In this document: positions 10,001 to 16,967 of the stretch, piece by piece
Position numbering within the stretch: position 1 is the first letter of the stretch
Layout: every line of letters begins with the position of its first letter
Assembly (NCBI GenBank): GCA_902490355.1
Contig: CABUDN010000023.1
Span: 1 to 22,527 of the forward strand
Direction: 5' to 3'
DNA: 22,527 nucleotides
Origin: an uncultured Oscillibacter sp.
GTDB taxonomy: Bacteria > Bacillota > Clostridia > Oscillospirales > Oscillospiraceae
Translations under genes and position numbers: made by a program
Notes under the pieces: model-generated
Told to the model about the DNA's origin: nothing
The model's database searches: none
The model's input: only the letters and a program-made list of their open reading frames with translations

Positions 10001-11136
10001 GTGGCCTTCATCTGGGTGCCCAGGGTCCGGGAGGCGTCGGCAAACTTGTCGAAGGGCCACTTGGGCATCTTGACCACGATGTAGTCCAGGGTAGGCTCGA
10101 AGCAGGCGCAGGTCTTGCCGGTGATATCGTTCTTGATCTCGTCCAGGGTGTAGCCCAGGGCGATCTTGGTGGTAATCTTGGCGATGGGGTAGCCGGTGGC
10201 CTTGGAGGCCAGAGCCGAGGACCGGGACACCCGGGGGTTGACCTCGATGACGGCATACTCAAAGGTGTCCGGGTTCAATGCCAGCTGGCAGTTGCAGCCG
10301 CCCACAATGCCCAGATGGGTGATGATATCCAGAGATGCGGAGCGGAGCATCTGGAACTCCTTGTCCGCCAGGGTCTGGGTGGGCGCGACCACGATGGAGT
10401 CGCCGGTGTGGACACCCACGGGGTCCAGGTTCTCCATGGAGCACACCGCGATGACGTTGCCCACGGAGTCGCGCATGGTCTCAAACTCGATTTCCTTCCA
10501 GCCGAAGATGGCCTTCTCCACCAGCACCTGGGTGATGGGAGAGGCATCCAGACCGGTCTGGGCAATGGTGCGCAGCTCGGCTTCGTTCTTGGCCGCGCCG
10601 CCGCCGGCGCCGCCCAGAGTGAAGGCCGGACGCACGATGACGGGATAGCCGATCCGGTCCGCCACGGCCAGGGCCTGCTCCACGGTCTCGGCGATGTCGG
10701 AGGCGATCACCGGCTGGCCGATCTCCGCCATGGCCTCCTTGAACAGCTCCCGGTCCTCTGCCCGGGAGATGGCCTTGGCGTCCGTACCCAGCAAACGGAC
10801 ATTGTGGGCCTGCAAAAAGCCCTCCTTGTCCAGCTGCATGGCCAACGTCAGGCCGGTCTGGCCGCCCAGACCCGCCAGAATGGAGTCGGGCCGCTCCTTC
10901 AAAATGATCCGCTTGATGGTCTCCACCGTCAGCGGCTCGAGATAGATCTCGTCGGCCATGGCCTGGTCGGTCATGATGGTGGCGGGGTTGGAGTTGCACA
11001 GCACCACATTCACCCCGGCCTCCTTGAGGATCCGGCAGGCCTGGGCGCCGGCATAGTCGAACTCAGCGGCCTGTCCAATGACAATGGGGCCGGAGCCAAT
11101 CACAAGTACCTTTTTAATACTGGTATCCAAAGGCAT
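7099..11136 (-). CDS. carB: Carbamoyl-phosphate synthase large subunit fused to a diaminopimelate epimerase domain
   Basis: One uninterrupted 1345-residue frame. Residues 1 to about 1060 are a complete CarB (usual length 1060-1075). It starts MPLDTSIKKVLVIGSGPIVIGQAAEFDY, has two ATP-grasp halves (the second opens with VIMVLGSGPIRIGQGIEFDY) and ends in the MGS-type allosteric domain (IPCLTSLDTAAAL). Without a start codon it runs through a short linker into LRFSKMQTCGNDYIFLEN (residue 1069), a full-length DapF of about 277 residues with RHYGIGADG, MFNSDGSEG, VGNPHCVVF and RGSGETLACGTGACAA. CarB makes carbamoyl phosphate for pyrimidines and arginine; DapF normally converts LL- to meso-diaminopimelate for lysine and peptidoglycan. 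The second catalytic Cys is present (Cys1288), but the first (normally MCGN) reads MAGN, Ala1139, so epimerase activity is uncertain. carA ends on the first base of this ATG (TAATG overlap). Confidence 0.93.
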   Translation of the reverse strand: MPLDTSIKKVLVIGSGPIVIGQAAEFDYAGAQACRILKEAGVNVVLCNSNPATIMTDQAMADEIYLEPLTVETIKRIILKERPDSILAGLGGQTGLTLAMQLDKEGFLQAHNVRLLGTDAKAISRAEDRELFKEAMAEIGQPVIASDIAETVEQALAVADRIGYPVIVRPAFTLGGAGGGAAKNEAELRTIAQTGLDASPITQVLVEKAIFGWKEIEFETMRDSVGNVIAVCSMENLDPVGVHTGDSIVVAPTQTLADKEFQMLRSASLDIITHLGIVGGCNCQLALNPDTFEYAVIEVNPRVSRSSALASKATGYPIAKITTKIALGYTLDEIKNDITGKTCACFEPTLDYIVVKMPKWPFDKFADASRTLGTQMKATGEVMSIGPSFEMALMKAVRGAEIGMDSLNRKPDPDDDAPIWERLRRVDDHRLFTVFEALKSGVSVDEIFAITRIDRWFLAKLKGMAQFELDLAKEGLTAERYEQGKKLGYPDQTLLRLSGAAELPTEAKHAVYKMVDTCGAEFDAETPYFYSTFDRFCESRTFPRSGKPVIMVLGSGPIRIGQGIEFDYSSVHCVWTLKELGYEVVIVNNNPETVSTDYDTADRLYFEPLFPEDVMHIIEVEKPVGVVVAFGGQTAIKLTQYLDSHGIPILGTSAESIDMAEDRERFDELLERFHIKRPQGRGVLGMDEALNAAHELGYPVLLRPSYVIGGQNMVIAHNDEDVRTYMEVILSGKIENPVLVDQYLMGKELEVDVISDGTDVLIPGVMQHIERTGVHSGDSIAVYPPFSIGDKMLKVIVDCSEKLALSLGTKGLINIQYLIYQGELYVIEVNPRASRTVPYISKVTGVPMVDLATRVMVGQSLKSLGYGTGLYRQPPYVAVKVPVFSFEKITDANAALSPEMKSTGEVLGLGKNLQEAMFKGLVSAGYKVEKAERGGVLISVNHRDQPEIVGIARALDEMGFKLYATEGTAHEISQLGTDVEVVGKLGKDNRVFQMLEEGKIDYVILTGSTEPSYIRDFIHLNHRCVQLGIPCLTSLDTAAALTDILASRYTQQNTELIDICHLRSERQKLRFSKMQTCGNDYIFLENFHGEITCPESLCVTFCDRHYGIGADGIVLMEYSQKADARMRMFNSDGSEGMMAGNALRCMAKYLYDNGIVRKEEMTIETGKGVKHVQVYTTNGKVTSACVDMGYATLDTAALRFTIPEKTVVNYPVRIGGRPYNITCVDVGNPHCVVFCPRVDAVDVDFIGPRFEHAPYFPERINTEFIRVVNPNTIKMRVWERGSGETLACGTGACAAVVAAVANGLCSKGSDITVRVRGGDLVVNYTDEKVTLTGDAKLVYTGEAEY

Positions 11137-12200
11137 TACCGCTCACCGCCTTTCATCAGATTCACAAACCGGTCGAAGAGGAAGGACGTATCCTTGGGGC
11201 CCGTGCAGGCCTCGGGATGGAACTGCACCGTAAAGGCCCGCAGGTCGGGATAATCGATGCCCTCGCAGGTGCCGTCGTTGGCGTTGGCGAAGGACACCCG
11301 GCCCACCTTTACCGAGTCGGAATCCACCGCGTAGCCGTGGTTCTGGCTGGTGATGTAGGTCCGCACGCCGTTCAGGTCCCGGACCGGCTGATTGACGCCC
11401 CGGTGGCCGTACTTGAGCTTATAGGTGGAGCCGCCGGCAGCCAGAGCCGTCAGCTGATGGCCCAGGCAGATGCCGAACAGGGGCACCTTGCCCAGCAGCT
11501 TTTGGATCTGCTCAATCTGATAGACGTTTTCCGCCGGGTCTCCGGGACCGTTGGAGAGCATCACGCCGTCGGGATTGGCGGCGAGCACCTCTTCGGCGGA
11601 GACCGTGGCGGGCAGCACCGTCACCGTGCAGCCGCGCTTTTGCAGCTCCCGGATGATATTGCGCTTGGCACCGTAGTCAATGAGGCTCACCCGCAGGGCT
11701 TCCCCCCCTTCCGCGGGGCAGACCTGGGCCTGGCCGCAGGTCACAGCCTCCACCACGCCGGTGACGGCGTAGCGCTTGACCTCCGTGAGATCCGCCGGAA
11801 CCTCATCGCAGATGCAGGCGTTCATGACGCCGTGCTCCCGGATGATCCGGGTCAGCTCCCGGGTGTCCACACCGCACAGGCCCGGCACGCCCTGCTCTTT
11901 GAGGAACGTATCCAAATCGCAGTCCGTGCGGAAGTTGGACGGAGACGCGCACCACTCCCGGACCACATAGCCCTTGACGCAGCAGGCGCCTTCAAAATCC
12001 TCCCGAATGATGCCGTAGTTGCCGATCAGCGGATACGTCTGCATGACGATCTGTCCCGCGTAGCTGGGGTCCGTCAGCGTCTCAATATATCCGCACATGC
12101 CGGTGGTAAACACCAGTTCGCCCACGGTGTCGGCTTCCGCTCCGAACCGGACGCCTTCAAACACCTGGCCGTCCTGCAGCACCAGATAGCCTTTCTTCAT
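11136..12200 (-). CDS. carA: Carbamoyl-phosphate synthase small (glutaminase) subunit
   Basis: A 354-residue cytoplasmic glutamine amidotransferase that supplies ammonia to CarB. The N-terminal CPSase_sn domain (GYLVLQDGQVFEGVRFGAEADTVGELVFTTGMCGYIETLTDPSYAGQ) is followed by a class I GATase domain. That domain has the nucleophile Cys245 in FGICLGHQ and the His328/Glu330 pair in FHPEA, so the triad is complete. The start at 12200 (MKKGYL) has GGAGGAAGCT just upstream; the frame is open further upstream but would cross the promoter. The stop overlaps the carB start by one base, giving stoichiometric coupling. A promoter with a 12-bp palindrome lies upstream, and the gene is divergent from the multi-PAS protein gene. 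No PyrR leader or uncoupled attenuator was recognised. Confidence 0.96.
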   Translation of the reverse strand: MKKGYLVLQDGQVFEGVRFGAEADTVGELVFTTGMCGYIETLTDPSYAGQIVMQTYPLIGNYGIIREDFEGACCVKGYVVREWCASPSNFRTDCDLDTFLKEQGVPGLCGVDTRELTRIIREHGVMNACICDEVPADLTEVKRYAVTGVVEAVTCGQAQVCPAEGGEALRVSLIDYGAKRNIIRELQKRGCTVTVLPATVSAEEVLAANPDGVMLSNGPGDPAENVYQIEQIQKLLGKVPLFGICLGHQLTALAAGGSTYKLKYGHRGVNQPVRDLNGVRTYITSQNHGYAVDSDSVKVGRVSFANANDGTCEGIDYPDLRAFTVQFHPEACTGPKDTSFLFDRFVNLMKGGER

Positions 12201-12241
12201 AGCTTCCTCCCATTTTTGCCCACAATCCGGCAATTTTAGCC

Positions 12242-12281
12242 TATTTGCAAATATTATGACGGTTTTCCCCAGAACAGTCAA
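12242..12281 (-). promoter_or_regulatory. carA promoter with adjacent 12-bp palindrome
   Basis: On the - strand TTGACT (12281-12276) and CATAAT (12258-12253) are 17 bp apart, about 50 bases before the carA start. A perfect palindrome, tatttgcaaata (12242-12253), overlaps the end of the -10 and the likely transcription start. That is where a repressor operator would sit. The regulator is unknown; ArgR-type control would fit the gene but the sequence is not a clear ARG box. Confidence 0.65.
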
Positions 12282-12375
12282 TCCTTTCTTGGTGCGGCTC
12301 CAGAGACTTTTCCCCCTGGAAGGTATTACTTTATTGTGCATTTCGGCAAGCTTGTTTCTTCCTGTCGAAAAGCCG

Positions 12376-12404
12376 TTGCACCCGGGGCGGCAGCGCGGTA
12401 TAAT
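12376..12404 (+). promoter_or_regulatory. Promoter of the multi-PAS protein gene
   Basis: TTGCAC (12376-12381) and a perfect TATAAT (12399-12404) are separated by exactly 17 bp, 35 bases before the start codon. The stretch between this promoter and the divergent carA promoter (12282-12375) shows no further recognisable element. Confidence 0.8.
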
Positions 12405-12438
12405 GGGAATGATTTTTTCAATGGGAGGAGGGGTGCGG

Positions 12439-14739
12439 ATGGCCAAACATCTGGATAAATTTACCTCTCCCTTTCAGGAAAGCCGCATCCCCTTCCTGCT
12501 GGCGGAACTTCTCACCAACGGACAGGGGGAAATGGTGGATCTGGTGTGCCGGTTCGCCAATCCGGCAGCGGGTGAATTGCTGGGCGCAGATCCCGCCGCG
12601 CTGAAAAATGCACGGCTGCTGCGCCGGTTTCCCACACTGTCGCTGGAGCCGCTGCGGCCTTTGCAGCAGGTGGCGTTTTCCGGCTCCTGCGCCTCCTTTT
12701 CCTATACCACTCTGCTGGGCAAGCCGCTGCGCGTCACCTGCTATCAGCCCATGTACGGCATGGCCGCCTGCTTTCTCGATGCCATCCGGGAAAGCGGAGA
12801 AGCCGCCTTGCCGCCTGCTGATCAGATTCCTGCGGCTGCCGCCATGCTGGAACTCAGCCGCAGCGGTGTCCGGTGTCTCAGCTGCAACGAGCAGCTGTGT
12901 GCCCTGACCGGATGGAGTCACCGGGAACTGCTGGACCGGTTCGGCCAGGACCTGACCGGCCTGGTGGATCCCCGGGACTGGACGGAGCTGCTGCAATCCC
13001 TGCTGGACGCCGCCCGGGATGGGCAGCCGCTCTCCCATGAGTTTCGCCTGATCTCTCAGGCGAAGGCCCCCCTGTGGGTGGACCTGCGGGTTCAGCCTCT
13101 GCATACCCGGGAGGGTGTCACCGTCTTTTATGCCGTGGTGCTGGACATCGACCGGCAGCGCCGGGCAGAAGGGCAGCTGGAGCAGGCCCTCTCCCAGCTC
13201 CGCTCCGCCCAGGCGCAGCTTTCCAGCCTCTTCGAGCACCTGCCGGTAGGCTGCTGTCTGCTGCGCCGCGCAGGCAACGGCGCCCTGGCCACGCTGCGGG
13301 TCAGTCAGGAGCTGGCCCGGATGCTGGACACCGATCCGGAAACTCTGCTGCACCAGATGCGCACCTCTCCCCTGGCGCTGCTGCCCCCGCAGGAGCGGGA
13401 AGAACTCTCCGCCGCAGCAGCCCGGGCAGCCGCACTGGGGCAGCCCCTGCGCCACGTGTGCCGGATTGTCCGTTCCGACGGCAGCCCCCTTTGGATTTCC
13501 CTTCTGGCAGCAGAGACCGCAGAGCATGGCGGGACCCGCATGGTTTACGCCGTGTGTCTGGATATCAGCGCCCACAAGAATCTGGAGTCAGAAGCGGAAT
13601 TCCGCCGCCAGGTCTGCGATCTGATGATGGATGGCGGCCCGGCTCTGGTGCTGGACTACGATCCCGACTCCGATATCGCCCGGATTGATTACCGCAGCGC
13701 AACCGGCCACCGGACCCTGCGCTCCGTGGGCGGATATCTCACGCAATCCGCCTGCATGCACAGCAGCCGGATCCATCCCGAGGACCAGCGGCGCCTGGCG
13801 GCCGCCGTGCGCCGCGCGGTAGAGCGCCCGGCGGCTGAAGCCGTGGAATACCGCGGCGATTATGACGGCAACGGCTGGCGCTGGTATTCCGTGACCTGGC
13901 TGCGTCAAATTGACAGTGCCGGCAACGTCACCCGGCTGCTGGGCCGGGCCCAGGATATCACCGTCCGGAAAGCGGCCGCTGCCCGATTCCAGCAGTTCAA
14001 GGCCGACCAGAAAAATCTGGCGCCGGACATGCTGGCCCTGGCCCGGCTGGATTTGACGGACGACCGGATTCTCGACGCCAAGGGTGCCGGACGGCGGCTC
14101 AAGCGGGTGCTCTTCGGCAACTCCGCCGACGCCTGTCTGCGCCACCTGCGGGACAATCTGCCCGTTCCTGGGGAGCGGGCCGCCTTTGACGCCCTCTTTC
14201 GCAGGGACGCGCTCTTGACCGCCTTTGGACAGGGCACCGCCCATCTGCGGCTGGAGCACGGGTTTTTGCTCCAGCCCGATCAGCCGGTTCGGGCAGAAAC
14301 CCAGGTTCGCCTGCTGGAGGACCCGGACACCGGAAATCTCACCGCGTTCTGCGCCGTCCGCCGCCTGCCGGAGGACCCCGTCCCTTCCGCCCTGATCCGG
14401 CTGCTGGCCCGGGACTGCACCCTGGTTTTGACTGTCACCGTCCCGTCCGGACTCTGCCGCAGCTGGAGCGAGGCGGCGGCGCTGCCCCCCAGCGCCTCCT
14501 ACCGCGCACTCGCTCACGCCTATTTCCGAACCATGGCCCCCTCTCCCCTGCGGGCGTCCCTGCGGCAGGCCCTGAAGCTGGAATCGATCCTGGCGCACCT
14601 GGACGCCCAGCCCGTCTTTTCCCTGGATGCGCCCGCCGCCATGCCGGCGCCTCTGTCCGGCCAACGCCTGGAGTGGCAATGGCTGGACCGGGAAGCCGGT
14701 GTGCTGGTACTGCTGGTCCGGCCCGGTCCGTCCGCGTAA
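12439..14739 (+). CDS. Multi-PAS-domain sensor protein without recognisable output domain
   Basis: A 766-residue soluble protein; no signal peptide or membrane segment is seen. Modules recognised by their PAS-like ends are: an N-terminal region (about 1-115), PAS (about 130-240, ending FYAVVLDIDRQRRAE), a short coiled coil (236-264), PAS (265-380, ending VYAVCLDISAHKNLE), PAS (390-515, ending GRAQDITVRKAAA), a PAS-like module (about 535-645, ending AETQVRLLEDPDTGNLTAFCAVRRL) and a C-terminal module of similar size. I find no GGDEF, EAL, HD-GYP, histidine kinase or helix-turn-helix motif, although related PAS chains in clostridia often end in GGDEF. The start at 12439 is chosen because GGGAGGAGGGG (12424-12434) is correctly spaced. 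It is monocistronic, with its own promoter and terminator. Function is unknown; it may act by protein-protein contact or be a sensor that lost its output. Confidence 0.75.
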   Translation: MAKHLDKFTSPFQESRIPFLLAELLTNGQGEMVDLVCRFANPAAGELLGADPAALKNARLLRRFPTLSLEPLRPLQQVAFSGSCASFSYTTLLGKPLRVTCYQPMYGMAACFLDAIRESGEAALPPADQIPAAAAMLELSRSGVRCLSCNEQLCALTGWSHRELLDRFGQDLTGLVDPRDWTELLQSLLDAARDGQPLSHEFRLISQAKAPLWVDLRVQPLHTREGVTVFYAVVLDIDRQRRAEGQLEQALSQLRSAQAQLSSLFEHLPVGCCLLRRAGNGALATLRVSQELARMLDTDPETLLHQMRTSPLALLPPQEREELSAAAARAAALGQPLRHVCRIVRSDGSPLWISLLAAETAEHGGTRMVYAVCLDISAHKNLESEAEFRRQVCDLMMDGGPALVLDYDPDSDIARIDYRSATGHRTLRSVGGYLTQSACMHSSRIHPEDQRRLAAAVRRAVERPAAEAVEYRGDYDGNGWRWYSVTWLRQIDSAGNVTRLLGRAQDITVRKAAAARFQQFKADQKNLAPDMLALARLDLTDDRILDAKGAGRRLKRVLFGNSADACLRHLRDNLPVPGERAAFDALFRRDALLTAFGQGTAHLRLEHGFLLQPDQPVRAETQVRLLEDPDTGNLTAFCAVRRLPEDPVPSALIRLLARDCTLVLTVTVPSGLCRSWSEAAALPPSASYRALAHAYFRTMAPSPLRASLRQALKLESILAHLDAQPVFSLDAPAAMPAPLSGQRLEWQWLDREAGVLVLLVRPGPSA

Positions 14740-14789
14740 AGCCACTGCTTGCGCTCCCGGCTGCCGGGCCGCTTCCTTCTGAAAATAGA

Positions 14790-14832
14790 AACCACCGCCC
14801 CCTCCTGCGGGAGGGAGCGGTGGTTGTTTTTT
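14790..14832. terminator. Bidirectional terminator between the multi-PAS gene and lepA
   Basis: A 16-bp GC-rich stem (14790-14805 with 14810-14825, one imperfect pair) is followed on the + strand by GTTTTTT. On the - strand it is followed by TTCTATTTT. It ends the + strand PAS gene and lies beyond the duplicated lepA end on the - strand. Confidence 0.9.
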
Positions 14833-14845
14833 AGCCGCATGGGCT

Positions 14846-14929
14846 GCCGGTTACTCGTCCAGCTTGAGTACCGCCAAAAATGCCTCCGTCGGAATCTGCA
14901 CCGATCCCAGGGAGCGCATCTTTTTCTTG
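14846..14929 (-). pseudogene. Detached duplicate of the last 84 bp of the lepA locus
   Basis: These 84 bases match 15089-15172, the 3' end of lepA with its stop codon and five bases beyond, at 82 of 84 positions. It encodes the same EF-4 tail (KKKMRSLGSVQIPTEAFLAVLKLDE) but has no lepA body attached. The two differences (14887 and 14893) both fall in third codon positions and are silent (ACG versus ACA, ATT versus ATC). It lies next to the terminator, so it may be the original gene end, displaced when the 243-bp unit at 14930-15172 arrived. Confidence 0.85.
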
Positions 14930-14932
14930 TTG

Positions 14933-15067
14933 CCCCACCGGATGGCACATCCGGTGGGGACCCCGCTTCATGGATCTGCTCGGCGGAACTGAATTCCGCC
15001 TGCGCCAAGGTTTTCGCCCCGGCGAAAACACTTGTACGGCGCAAAGCGCCGCCCCGCTTTGCGGGGC
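14933..15067. repeat. Array of five consecutive perfect hairpins between the lepA end copies
   Basis: Five perfect stems follow each other. They are 14933-14943/14949-14959 (11 bp, loop 5); 14982-14988/14994-15000 (7 bp, loop 5); 15010-15018/15021-15029 (9 bp, loop 2); 15038-15042/15046-15050 (5 bp, loop AAA); and 15051-15057/15061-15067 (7 bp, loop TTT). The array fills most of the 159-bp spacer 14930-15088, which has no convincing ORF. On the lepA strand a T7 run (15080-15074) lies between the stop codon and the hairpins. It could be a repetitive structured element, a mobile-element remnant or a structured 3' UTR. Confidence 0.8.
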
Positions 15068-15088
15068 CCCGGGCAAAAAAAGCTGCGC

Positions 15089-15172
15089 GCCGGTTACTCG
15101 TCCAGCTTGAGTACCGCCAAAAATGCCTCTGTCGGGATCTGCACCGATCCCAGGGAGCGCATCTTTTTCTTG
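15089..15172 (-). repeat. Direct repeat copy attached to lepA (partner of 14846-14929)
   Basis: This is the copy of the 84-bp direct repeat that forms the actual 3' end of the lepA reading frame. The start-to-start distance to its partner is 243 bp. The repeat begins inside the lysine-rich segment (GKKKMRSLG) and ends five bases past the stop codon. Confidence 0.88.
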
Positions 15173-16899
15173 CCCTCTTTCTGCTTTTCCAGCAGCTTCT
15201 TCTTTCGGGTGATGTCGCCGCCGTAGCACTTGGCCAGCACGTCCTTGCGCATGGCCTTGACCGTCTCCCGGGCAATGACCCGGCCGCCGATGGCCGCCTG
15301 CACGGGAATCTCAAAGAGCTGACGGGGGATGTTCTCCTTGAGCTTTTCGCACAGCCGCCGGGCCCGGCCATAGGCCTTGTCCTTGTGGGCGATGAAGCTC
15401 AGGGCATCCACGCCGTCGCCGTTGAGTTTCATATCCACCTTCACCAGCTCGCTGGGCCGGTATCCGGAAAGCTCATAGTCCAGCGACGCATAGCCCTTGG
15501 TGTTGGCCTTGAGGGTATCAAAGAAATCATAGATGATCTCGTTGAGAGGCATCTGATAGTGCAGCTCCACCAGATGGGTGTCCAGATACTGCATATCCTT
15601 GAACTCGCCCCGCCGGTCCTGGCACATGGGCATGATGTTGCCCACATACTCATTGGGGCTGATGATGGAGACCTTCACATACGGCTCCTCCGCCCGCTCG
15701 ATGACCGCGGGATCGGGGTAGTTGTGCGGGTTGTCCACCGCCACCATGGTGCCGTCCGTCTTATAGACATGGTAAATGACGGAGGGCAGCGTGGTCACCA
15801 GGTCCAGATCGAATTCCCGCTCCAGCCGCTCCTGGATGACTTCCATATGGAGCATGCCCAAAAAGCCGCACCGGAAGCCAAAGCCCAGCGCCACGGAGCT
15901 CTCCGGCTCAAAGGACAGCGACGCGTCGTTGAGCTGCAGCTTTTCCAGGGCATCCCGCAAATCGGGATACTTGGAACCGTCCTCGGTATAGATGCCGCAG
16001 TAAACCATGGGCTGCACCGGCCGGTAACCCGGCAGCGGCTCCGCCGTGGGCTTGGCCGCGTCGGTAACAGTGTCGCCCACCCGGGTGTCCTGCACATTTT
16101 TGATGCTGGCGGTGAAGTATCCCACCTCGCCGGCCTCCAGCGCGTCGCAGGGCTCCATGCCCAAAGGCAGCAGATGGCCGCACTCGATGACCTGATAGGT
16201 GGCGCCGGATGCCATGAGCTTGACCGTCTGCCCCGTGCGGATGCAGCCCTCCATAATGCGCATATAGACGATGACGCCCCGGTAGCTGTCATACTGGCTG
16301 TCGAAAATCAGGGCCTTGAGAGGGGCGTTCACATCCCCCTTGGGCGCCGGGACATGCTGCACCACATCCTCCAGCACCTCTTCAATATTGATGCCCATTT
16401 TGGCGGAGATCTCCGGCGCGTCCATGGCCGGCAGGCCGATGATATCCTCCACCTCCTGCTTGGCCTTCAGGGGATCGGCTGCCGGCAGGTCGATCTTGTT
16501 GAACACCGGCAGAATCTCCAGATCATGCTCCATGGCAAGATAGGTGTTGGCCAGAGTCTGGGCCTCCACACCCTGGGTGGAGTCCACCACCAGCACCGCG
16601 CCCTCGCAGGCGGCCAGAGACCGGGAGACCTCGTAGTTGAAGTCCACATGACCCGGGGTGTCAATGAGGTTGAGCTCATAGGCCTGCCCGTCCCGGGCCT
16701 TGTAGTTGAGCTTCACCGCCCGGGCTTTGATGGTGATGCCCCGCTCCCGCTCCAGGTCCATGTTGTCCAGCAGCTGGTTTTCCATCTGCCGCTGGCTCAC
16801 CGCTTCGCATTTTTCCAGCAGGCGGTCCGCCAGAGTGGACTTGCCGTGGTCAATGTGCGCAATGATGGAAAAATTGCGGATATTGGATTGCTTTGTCAT
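15094..16899 (-). CDS. lepA: Elongation factor 4 (LepA), ribosome back-translocating GTPase
   Basis: A 601-residue translational GTPase of normal EF-4 length. The G domain has the P-loop AHIDHGKST (residues 14-22), switch I GITIKA, DTPGHVDF and NKID. Domains II and III, the EF-G-like domain V region and the EF-4-specific C-terminal domain follow, ending KKKMRSLGSVQIPTEAFLAVLKLDE. EF-4 binds ribosomes and is thought to rescue stalled or mistranslocated complexes. The start at 16899 (MTKQSNIRNFSIIAHIDHGKST) has GGAGG 8 bases upstream; the longer open frame upstream lacks family similarity. The protein is intact, yet its last codons are duplicated downstream, so the present 3' end may have been replaced. 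It follows the SGNH gene by 146 bases; no clear promoter was found there. Confidence 0.97.
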   Translation of the reverse strand: MTKQSNIRNFSIIAHIDHGKSTLADRLLEKCEAVSQRQMENQLLDNMDLERERGITIKARAVKLNYKARDGQAYELNLIDTPGHVDFNYEVSRSLAACEGAVLVVDSTQGVEAQTLANTYLAMEHDLEILPVFNKIDLPAADPLKAKQEVEDIIGLPAMDAPEISAKMGINIEEVLEDVVQHVPAPKGDVNAPLKALIFDSQYDSYRGVIVYMRIMEGCIRTGQTVKLMASGATYQVIECGHLLPLGMEPCDALEAGEVGYFTASIKNVQDTRVGDTVTDAAKPTAEPLPGYRPVQPMVYCGIYTEDGSKYPDLRDALEKLQLNDASLSFEPESSVALGFGFRCGFLGMLHMEVIQERLEREFDLDLVTTLPSVIYHVYKTDGTMVAVDNPHNYPDPAVIERAEEPYVKVSIISPNEYVGNIMPMCQDRRGEFKDMQYLDTHLVELHYQMPLNEIIYDFFDTLKANTKGYASLDYELSGYRPSELVKVDMKLNGDGVDALSFIAHKDKAYGRARRLCEKLKENIPRQLFEIPVQAAIGGRVIARETVKAMRKDVLAKCYGGDITRKKKLLEKQKEGKKKMRSLGSVQIPTEAFLAVLKLDE

Positions 16900-16967
16900 A
16901 TAGGCGAAACCTCCATAAGCACAGCTCCCCGCCGCCTTTGCGCGGCACGGGGGCCGAAAAGTCAAAG

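Noticed and set aside
7072..11253. A 1393-codon open frame on the + strand, antisense to carB-dapF
   Set aside because: It mirrors the codon bias of the real - strand gene and is very rich in His, Gly, Val and Leu. It has no recognisable domain, and the - strand frame is an unmistakable CarB. Similar long antisense frames at 4155-5903, 14749-17106 and 16893-19592 were rejected for the same reason.
12201..12438. A riboswitch or pyrimidine attenuator in the carA-PAS intergenic region
   Set aside because: I found no PyrR anti-antiterminator motif, no terminator hairpin with T-run before carA and no known riboswitch core; only promoters and a palindrome are visible.
12201..12446. An N-terminally extended CarA starting at 12446
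   Set aside because: The extension crosses the carA promoter and has no CarA similarity; MKKGYLVLQDG at 12200 with its GGAGG is the family start.
14846..15172. A CRISPR array or tandem repeat at the lepA end
   Set aside because: There are only two repeat copies, they are 84 bp long and coding (lepA tail), and no cas genes are nearby.
14749..15371. A small protein encoded across the lepA repeat and spacer
   Set aside because: The open frames there are out of frame with the lepA tail, contain duplicated nonsense peptides from the repeat and have no ribosome site.
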